From RYN-122 sp963761655 (lineage in GTDB: Bacteria; Actinomycetota; Actinomycetes; Mycobacteriales; SCTD01): 64,000 nucleotides of DNA. Positions 59,252-64,000 of the stretch are shown here, piece by piece (the first letter of the stretch is position 1; each line of letters starts with the position of its first letter). The stretch covers positions 75,428-139,427 of the forward strand of contig CAVXHI010000004.1 of assembly GCA_963761655.1 (NCBI GenBank). The letters are read 5' to 3'. A program made the translations under genes and the position numbers. Below the pieces are notes generated by a model. That model was not told the DNA's origin. It made no database searches and saw nothing but the letters and a program-made list of their open reading frames with translations.

Positions 59252-60319
59252 CTACTGCGCCGACGCCGTCGCGGCCGTCGCGCAGCCGGTCGGGGTGCCG
59301 CCGTCGCGCAGGGCGCGCAGGCCCTGCAGCGCGTCCTTGAGCGTCGTCACCCGGATCAGCTGCAGGCCGGCCGGCAGCGCGCCCAGGGCCTCGGCGCAGT
59401 TCGCCGCGGGCGTGAGGAAGACGGTCGCCCCGCGCTTGCGGGCCCCGAGCAGCTTCTGCGGGATGCCGCCGATCGGCCTGACGACGCCGTCGGGCGTGAT
59501 CTCGCCGGTCCCGGCGACGTGGCGGCCACCGGTGAGCGCCACCGGGTCGAGCTTGTCGGTCAGGCCGAGGGCGAACATGAGGCCGGCGCTCGGTCCGCCC
59601 ACCTCGCGCAGCGAGATCGTGACGTCGAACGGGTACTTCACGATGCGGTCCTGCGGCCGGACGCCGATGACGGCCCGCGGCGCGGTCGCGTCCGGGTCCG
59701 TGACGCTGCCGGTGGTGATCGCGGCCGAGGCGGCCTTGCCCGCCCGTCGGTAGGCGATGTCGACGACGGACCCCGGCGCGACGGCGCTGACCGCGCGCTG
59801 CAGGGCCTTGCCGTCGGCGACCGGCCGCCCGTCGACGCTCGTGACGACGTCGCCGACCTGCAGCTTGCCGGTGGCCGGCGCGCCCTCGCTGACCTCGCCG
59901 ACCAGCACCTCGGTGCTGATGGGGATGCCGAGCTGCCGCAGGGCCGCCGTCGTGGCGGAGTCCTGGGAGGTCTGCATCGCCTGGGTGTTCTCGGCGTCGA
60001 CCTCGGCGTCGGTCTCGTCCGCCGGGTAGACGACCTCGCGCGGCACGACCGCGAGGTCGTCGTCGAACCAGTCCTTGAGCGCCTCGGCGAGGGTCAGCTG
60101 CGGGACGACCCCGACGGTGGTGAGGTCCAGCTGGCCCGTCGTCGGGTAGGTCGTGCGGCCGCGCACGGTGATGACGGGCACGCCCGAGACCGAGCCCAGG
60201 GTGTCGTAGGCCGGGCCGGGCCCGAGCGCGACGTAGGGGACCTTCGCGACGGCCGCGGCCAGGGTCAGGCCGACCGCGAGCAGGCTCGCGAGCAGGAGGG
60301 TCAGACCGCGGCGGGACAC
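59252..60319 (-). CDS. PDZ-domain Lon-like serine protease (YlbL family)
   Basis: A 355-residue membrane-anchored protease. One N-terminal helix (residues 7-27) and the GPGPAYDTLG segment precede a PDZ domain (LQVGDVVTSVDGRPVADGKA). A Lon/S16 catalytic domain follows, with the serine in REVGGPSAGLMFALG and the lysine in GGIPQKLLGARKRGA. It likely cleaves membrane-associated proteins outside the cytoplasm. GTG at 60319 follows TAGGCT by six bases. Confidence 0.9.
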   Translation of the reverse strand: MSRRGLTLLLASLLAVGLTLAAAVAKVPYVALGPGPAYDTLGSVSGVPVITVRGRTTYPTTGQLDLTTVGVVPQLTLAEALKDWFDDDLAVVPREVVYPADETDAEVDAENTQAMQTSQDSATTAALRQLGIPISTEVLVGEVSEGAPATGKLQVGDVVTSVDGRPVADGKALQRAVSAVAPGSVVDIAYRRAGKAASAAITTGSVTDPDATAPRAVIGVRPQDRIVKYPFDVTISLREVGGPSAGLMFALGLTDKLDPVALTGGRHVAGTGEITPDGVVRPIGGIPQKLLGARKRGATVFLTPAANCAEALGALPAGLQLIRVTTLKDALQGLRALRDGGTPTGCATAATASAQ

Positions 60320-60325
60320 CGGCCG

Positions 60326-60331
60326 AGCCTA
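60326..60331 (-). promoter_or_regulatory. -10 box of the YlbL-like gene (leaderless)
   Basis: TAGGCT on the minus strand, six bases upstream of the GTG at 60319. Confidence 0.6.
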
Positions 60332-60395
60332 GCCGCGGGGCCGTGAGGCGGCCGTGTGGTCGGGCCGCACGGTGCGGTGCCGGCCCCGCGGGGGC

Positions 60396-60770
60396 TCAGC
60401 TGGCGAAGAAGCCGAGGTCCGCGACCTCGACCGGGCTGCCGTTGCGGGCCCGCGGCCCGGCCTCGGCCACCGTGACGAGCGGCGGCAGCTCGGCGTCCTC
60501 GACGGGGGCACTGTCGGCAGGGGCACGGTCGGCAGGGACACGGTCGGCGGGCTGCTCGGGGACGGTGGGCACGCCCTCCTCGCCGGCGACCTCGACCTTG
60601 TAGTAGGCGCGGAAGGCCAGCGGCACCGCCGTCAGGGAGAAGACGGAGACGTCGGCGACCTGCTCGACGTTGCGCAGGTGCTCGACCAGGCGGACGGCGT
60701 CGTCGAGGTCGTCGACGAGGCGGTAGGACGGGGTCCCGTCGGCGGACGGGAAGAAGACGACGTGCTCCAC
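60396..60770 (-). CDS. Conserved hypothetical protein
   Basis: A 124-residue soluble protein. The first 65 residues (SYRLVDDLDDAVRLVEHLRN, then FSLTAVPLAFRAYYKVE) form a compact alpha/beta unit that I recall as a recurring neighbour of YlbL genes. The rest is a Pro/Ala/Asp-rich tail. No function is known to me. GTG at 60770 has GAGG six bases upstream. It ends 65 bases before the YlbL promoter region. Confidence 0.7.
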   Translation of the reverse strand: MEHVVFFPSADGTPSYRLVDDLDDAVRLVEHLRNVEQVADVSVFSLTAVPLAFRAYYKVEVAGEEGVPTVPEQPADRVPADRAPADSAPVEDAELPPLVTVAEAGPRARNGSPVEVADLGFFAS

Positions 60771-60850
60771 GGGGTGCCTCTCGGTCGGGACGGCGGGTCC
60801 CCCGTGTGTCGGCGCCGCCCACCCCGGGTCTTGAGCCCGGCCCGTCCGCG

Positions 60851-61024
60851 TCACTGCCGGTGCGGCGCCGGCTTGGCCAGCGCGGCCCGGAACCGCGCGT
60901 GCTGCCGCAGGGACGCCTCGACGTCGAGCGGCCGGCGCGGCCGCCGCGCCCAGGCCGACCAGCCGATGGCGCCGAGGGTCGCCAGCGGGACGGGCAGCAG
61001 CCACAGCAGCCAGGCGGGGAGCAC
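60851..61024 (-). CDS. Small single-helix membrane protein
   Basis: A 57-residue protein: one hydrophobic helix (MLPAWLLWLLPVPLATLGAI), a basic patch ARRPRRP, and a helical charged tail ending near LAKPAPHRQ. It would sit in the membrane with the C-terminus inside. The GTG at 61024 is six bases after TAGGCT, strong support for a real leaderless gene despite its size. It lies between moaE and the 124-residue hypothetical. Function unknown. Confidence 0.72.
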   Translation of the reverse strand: MLPAWLLWLLPVPLATLGAIGWSAWARRPRRPLDVEASLRQHARFRAALAKPAPHRQ

Positions 61025-61030
61025 GGGGCG

Positions 61031-61036
61031 AGCCTA
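61031..61036 (-). promoter_or_regulatory. -10 box of the 57-residue membrane protein gene (leaderless)
   Basis: TAGGCT on the minus strand, six bases upstream of the GTG at 61024. Confidence 0.55.
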
Positions 61037-61044
61037 GGTCCGGC

Positions 61045-61467
61045 TCACGGGCTCCCGACCCACTCCTGCTGGCCGTCGTCGAAGGCCTGGCGCTTCCAGA
61101 TCGGGACCTGGTCCTTGAGGTCGTCGATGAGCCGCCGGGCCGCCTCGAAGGCCTCCCCCCGGTGCGGGGCGCTGGCGGCGACGACGACGGCGACGTCCCC
61201 CACCCGGAGCACCCCGGTCCGGTGCACGGCCGCGACGCCGCAGACCGGGAGGTCGGCCGCGACCTGCTCGCAGACCTTCCGCAGCGCGGCGACGGCGTCG
61301 GGGTGGGCGACGTACTCGAGGGCCTCGACGCCCTTGCCGCCGTCGCTGTCGCGCACGAGGCCGGTGAAGGAGACGACGCCGCCCGCCCCGGGGTCCTGCA
61401 CGGCGGCGAGCGCCTCCTCGGCGTCGAAGGGCACGTCCCTGATGTCGACCAGCCGCACGGCGCTCAT
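61045..61467 (-). CDS. moaE: Molybdopterin synthase catalytic subunit MoaE
   Basis: A 140-residue enzyme that, with MoaD, adds sulfur to precursor Z in molybdenum cofactor synthesis. Family blocks are GGVVSFTGLVRDSDGG, LEYVAHPDA, VHRTGVLRVGDVAVVVA and the catalytic lysine in LKDQVPIWKRQ. ATG at 61467 is eight bases after TAGGGT. No moaD or other moa gene lies nearby. Confidence 0.93.
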   Translation of the reverse strand: MSAVRLVDIRDVPFDAEEALAAVQDPGAGGVVSFTGLVRDSDGGKGVEALEYVAHPDAVAALRKVCEQVAADLPVCGVAAVHRTGVLRVGDVAVVVAASAPHRGEAFEAARRLIDDLKDQVPIWKRQAFDDGQQEWVGSP

Positions 61468-61475
61468 GGGCCGCG

Positions 61476-61481
61476 ACCCTA
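61476..61481 (-). promoter_or_regulatory. -10 box of moaE (leaderless)
   Basis: TAGGGT on the minus strand, eight bases upstream of the ATG at 61467; it overlaps the stop codon of the upstream epimerase gene. Confidence 0.55.
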
Positions 61482-62558
61482 GAGGCGGCGGCGCTTCTTG
61501 CGCCGTGCGGCCCGGACGAGCGCCGCCGTCGTCACCAGGGCCGCGGCAGCACCGGCCGCCGCCCCGACGGCGCCCGCCCTGCTGTCCGGGCCGCGGCTGG
61601 CCAGGTGGGCCGTCAGCGCCGCCTCGTTGGTCCACGCGGGCTCCCACCCGGCGTCGAGCAGAGCCTGCGGCCGGACGACGAGGGGCGCGAGGACCTGGTC
61701 GAGCTCGCGCCGGGAGGAGTGCAGGACGCCGTACCGGTGCAGCCGCTCCGCCGTGCTGAGGGCCACCGCGGGCGGCAGCTCGAGCCGGCGCTTGCCGGTC
61801 AGCTCCTCGACCCGGCCCTGCTCGAGCCACCCCGGGCTCGCGACCGGCTGCCCGCCGTCGACGCGTCCGAGCGCGGCCAGGACCAGCGCGTCGGCGAGGT
61901 CGTCGACGTGGCACAGCTGCCACAGCGGCTCGTGCCCCCGGGTCGCCAGCAGCCGGGTGCCGGCGAGCTGGCGCAGCTGCTGCCCGTCGTAGGCCGGCCC
62001 GAGCGGACCGCCGACCAGGGTGGCCGGACGCAGGACGACGACGTCGAGACCGGTGCGGACCGCGTGCTCGGCCAGCCGCTCCACCTCGACGTGGTCGCCG
62101 GTCAGGGTGACGTCGTCCGGGACCGCCCGCACCGGGGTGTCGGCGGGCAGCGGGACCGCGTTGCCCGGCAGGGCGCCGTAGACGTCGGCGGAGGTCGCGA
62201 GCACGACGCGGCGCACGCCCGCGCTCCGGGCCGCCTCGAGCACCGACGCCGTGCCCCGGACGTTCAGCGCCCGGCGCGCACCGGCGTCCTCGCCGACGTC
62301 GTAGCTGGTCGCCAGGTGCACGACGACGTCGACCCGCTCCAGCCGGCCGGCGAGCAGGGGGTCCCGGACGTCGCAGACGCGCCAGACCGCCCCGTCGACC
62401 GTGACCGGCTCGACGTCGACCCCCACCAGGCCGGCGACGTCGTCGCGCCGGGCGAGCCGTCCGAGCACGGCCCGGCCGAGCCCGGAGGCCGCTCCGGTGA
62501 CCGCCACCACGGGGGCGCCCGGTGTCCGCTGTCGGCGCACGGTCACGCCGCGCTGCAC
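61479..62558 (-). CDS. NAD-dependent epimerase/dehydratase-family protein
   Basis: A 359-residue Rossmann protein of the extended SDR type. It has VTGAASGLGRAVLGRLARRD, HLATSYDVG, a serine in LATSADVYG and HVDDLADALVLAALG. The catalytic YxxxK is not evident (DHVEVERLAEHAV in that place), so it may be atypical. It ends with a hydrophobic Ala-rich helix and a basic tail (AALVRAARRKKRRRL), suggesting membrane attachment. The GTG at 62558 is used; internal GTGs at codons 5 and 7 are possible. Confidence 0.82.
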   Translation of the reverse strand: MQRGVTVRRQRTPGAPVVAVTGAASGLGRAVLGRLARRDDVAGLVGVDVEPVTVDGAVWRVCDVRDPLLAGRLERVDVVVHLATSYDVGEDAGARRALNVRGTASVLEAARSAGVRRVVLATSADVYGALPGNAVPLPADTPVRAVPDDVTLTGDHVEVERLAEHAVRTGLDVVVLRPATLVGGPLGPAYDGQQLRQLAGTRLLATRGHEPLWQLCHVDDLADALVLAALGRVDGGQPVASPGWLEQGRVEELTGKRRLELPPAVALSTAERLHRYGVLHSSRRELDQVLAPLVVRPQALLDAGWEPAWTNEAALTAHLASRGPDSRAGAVGAAAGAAAALVTTAALVRAARRKKRRRL

Positions 62559-62572
62559 GTGCGCAGCGGGGT

Positions 62573-62578
62573 TAACGT
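62573..62578 (+). promoter_or_regulatory. -10 box of the leader ORF/metalloprotease transcript (leaderless)
   Basis: TAACGT lies seven bases before the ATG at 62586, the start of an 18-codon ORF. Confidence 0.55.
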
Positions 62579-62585
62579 CGACGTC

Positions 62586-62642
62586 ATGAGCATCATCATG
62601 GACGGCAGCACCGGCGCCTGCACGAGCGGGAGCACCCGGTGA
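62586..62642 (+). CDS. 18-residue leader peptide ahead of the metalloprotease gene
   Basis: ATG at 62586, at the leaderless distance from a TAACGT box, encodes MSIIMDGSTGACTSGSTR. Its TGA overlaps the GTG of the next gene as GTGA. It is probably a coupled upstream ORF rather than a protein with its own function. The single cysteine and Ser/Thr/Gly content are of note. Confidence 0.5.
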   Translation: MSIIMDGSTGACTSGSTR

Positions 62643-64000
62643 CCCGCCCGCCCTTCGGCTTCGGCCCCGCCGGTCGCCCCGACGACGACGGCTCCTCCGA
62701 CGGCCCCGACCCCTCGGACCCGTTCGGCCTGTCCGGGATGCTCGGCGGCGGGGACGTCTTCGCGACCCTGCAGTCCCTCATGAGCTGGACCGGCGGGCCG
62801 GTCAACTGGGACCTCGCGCAGAAGGTCGCGGGCGAGGCGGCGCGCAAGGGCGACCGCCCCGTCACCGACGCCGAGCGCCGGGAGGTCCTGGACGCCTGCC
62901 GGCTGGCGGACGTCTGGCTCGACGGCGTGACCACCCTGCCGGCCGGGTCGGGCGAGGCGCGCGCGTGGAGCCGGACCGGGTGGCTCGAGTCCACGCTGCC
63001 GGCCTGGCGGCAGCTGGTCGACCCGGTGGCGGGCCGCGTGGTGGGCGCGATGGGCCAGGCGCTCGAGAAGGGGATGGCGTCGGGCGACCTCGCGGGGGCC
63101 GAGGGCCTGCCGCCGGAGATGGCGGGACTGCTCGGCGGGCTCGGGCCGGGCGGCCTCGGCGGGGCCCTGCAGGGCGTCATGCAGCAGGTCGGGGGGTTCG
63201 TGTTCGGCGCCCAGGTCGGGCAGGCGCTCGGCGCACTGGCCGGCGAGGTCGTCAGCGCCACCGAGGTCGGGCTGCCGCTCGGCGAGGTCGGGCGCCCCGT
63301 GCTGCTGCCCGCCGGGGTGGCCGCCTTCGGGGAGGGCCTGGAGGTCCCGCTCGACGAGGTGCGCCTCTACCTGGCGCTGCGCGAGTGCGCCTCCCAGCGC
63401 CTGTTCGCCCACGTGCCGTGGCTCCGGAGCCACCTGTTCGACGCCGTCGACGCCTACGCCCGCGGCATCGACGTCGACCTGTCCGCGATCGAGCGCGCCG
63501 TCGGCAGCTTCGACCCGAGCGACCCCGAGAGCCTGCAGCGGGCCATGGGCGACGGCCTGTTCGACCTGGAGCCGACCCCCGCCCAGCAGGCCGCCCTGGC
63601 CCGGCTCGAGACCGCCCTCGCCCTCGTCGAGGGGTGGGTCGACGCCGTCGTCGACGCGGCCGCGAGCGGGACCCTCCCGTCGTCGGTGCAGCTGCGCGAG
63701 ACCGTCCGGCGCCGGCGGGCGAGCGGTGGCCCGGCCGAGCAGACCTTCCAGGCCCTCGTCGGCCTGCAGCTGCGGCCGAAGCGGCTGCGCGAGGCGGCCG
63801 CCCTCTGGTCGGCCGTGGCCGAGGCGCGGGGCACCGAGGGACGCGACGCCCTCTGGGCACACCCCGACCTCCTGCCCGGGCCGACGGACCTCGACGACCC
63901 CGCCGGCTTCCTGGCCCGGCAGCAGAGCGCCGACACCGGCGGCACCGACTGGGACGCCGGGCTCGCGGCCCTCGACCCGGAGACGGGCGAGGACACGCCC
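62639..64000 (+). CDS. Zinc-dependent metalloprotease-like protein (DUF2342/Zincin_2 type), partial
   Basis: The first 454 residues are present; the 3' end lies beyond the window. It begins with a Pro/Gly/Asp-rich segment, then the family's FATLQSLMSWTGGPVNWDLA and DVWLDGVTTLPAG. A hydrophobic GGFVFGAQVGQALGALAGE and VRLYLALRECASQRLFAHVP come next. In relatives I recall a histidine where this reads Ser (ECASQRLF, usually EAAHxRLF), so metal binding should be doubted. GTG at 62639 has GGAG six bases upstream and overlaps an 18-codon leader ORF. Confidence 0.8.
   Translation, partial: MTRPPFGFGPAGRPDDDGSSDGPDPSDPFGLSGMLGGGDVFATLQSLMSWTGGPVNWDLAQKVAGEAARKGDRPVTDAERREVLDACRLADVWLDGVTTLPAGSGEARAWSRTGWLESTLPAWRQLVDPVAGRVVGAMGQALEKGMASGDLAGAEGLPPEMAGLLGGLGPGGLGGALQGVMQQVGGFVFGAQVGQALGALAGEVVSATEVGLPLGEVGRPVLLPAGVAAFGEGLEVPLDEVRLYLALRECASQRLFAHVPWLRSHLFDAVDAYARGIDVDLSAIERAVGSFDPSDPESLQRAMGDGLFDLEPTPAQQAALARLETALALVEGWVDAVVDAAASGTLPSSVQLRETVRRRRASGGPAEQTFQALVGLQLRPKRLREAAALWSAVAEARGTEGRDALWAHPDLLPGPTDLDDPAGFLARQQSADTGGTDWDAGLAALDPETGEDTP

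Noticed and set aside
56904..59753. A 949-codon rightward open frame
   Set aside because: Antisense to the sensor kinase and YlbL-like gene, with repetitive His/Gly/Arg composition.
63370..63420. Catalytic HExxH site in the DUF2342-type protein
   Set aside because: No HExxH is visible in the part inside the window, and the expected histidine position reads Ser, so catalytic zinc binding is not claimed.

Overview
This 64-kb window is bacterial chromosome of very high GC from an actinobacterium. The evidence is: FAS-II, HisN, PPA1309, UPF0182 and YlbL-type neighbourhoods; many GTG starts; GTGA/ATGA stop-start overlaps; and a recurrent TANNNT box 6-8 nt upstream of a start codon, which marks leaderless transcripts. 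The genus cannot be fixed from sequence alone. I see no insertion sequence, prophage, CRISPR array, origin or rRNA. One tRNA (initiator Met) is present. No gap without a gene exceeds about 300 bases.

Layout. (1) 1-3456: a leaderless branched-chain-amino-acid-type ABC import operon (LivH, a fused LivM-LivG, a lipoprotein binding protein) and a small lipoprotein. (2) 3610-5618: a secreted matrixin-like Zn protease broken by a frameshift, then rsgA with an apparent CTG start. (3) 5667-25380: a large exopolysaccharide locus. It holds a DUF4012 protein, a 2OG-Fe(II) oxygenase, a secreted clan-A glycosidase behind a c-di-GMP-I (GEMM) riboswitch, four GT4 glycosyltransferases, an O-antigen ligase/Wzy-like polymerase, a Wzz-like protein, a Wzx-type flippase, a CelD-like GNAT protein, a polysaccharide deacetylase, a methyltransferase-like/APH-like hybrid, the initiating polyprenyl glycosylphosphotransferase, and two surface proteins with sortase-type tails. 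These parts make a Wzx/Wzy-type pathway: priming, sugar addition, flipping, polymerisation, trimming, with a c-di-GMP input at the glycosidase. (4) 25531-28325: a small Cys-containing hypothetical protein, an acyl-CoA synthetase, a DUF998 membrane protein and an S4 protein. (5) 28322-32671: fabD, fabG, acpP, fabI and an acyl-CoA dehydrogenase-like gene with an Lsr2-tail mini-protein and no ketosynthase. (6) 32691-39605: hisN, a GT87 mannosyltransferase, an EamA exporter, a membrane protein, a HerA/DUF853 ATPase, msrA and two stress-type proteins. (7) 39683-48500: a K+/H+ antiporter, fused secDF, prfC, a NarL-type regulator, a PfkB kinase and a NagZ-like lipoprotein. (8) 48591-52975: a phosphatase, an SDR, an M20 peptidase, an APH-family kinase, a UVR-motif protein and tRNA-fMet. 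(9) 53012-64000: a conserved actinobacterial block of UPF0182, PPA1309, a sensor kinase, a YlbL-like PDZ/Lon protease, two small proteins, moaE, an epimerase and a partial DUF2342-type metalloprotease.

Two cross-cutting points. At least five otherwise intact genes carry single-base frameshifts, several of them in short runs, and a sixth (a GT4) has lost any canonical start. This suggests either an indel-prone assembly or real decay of surface genes. The most informative regulatory signal is the GEMM riboswitch at about 10515-10605; it also moves the glycosidase start to a GTG at 10503.
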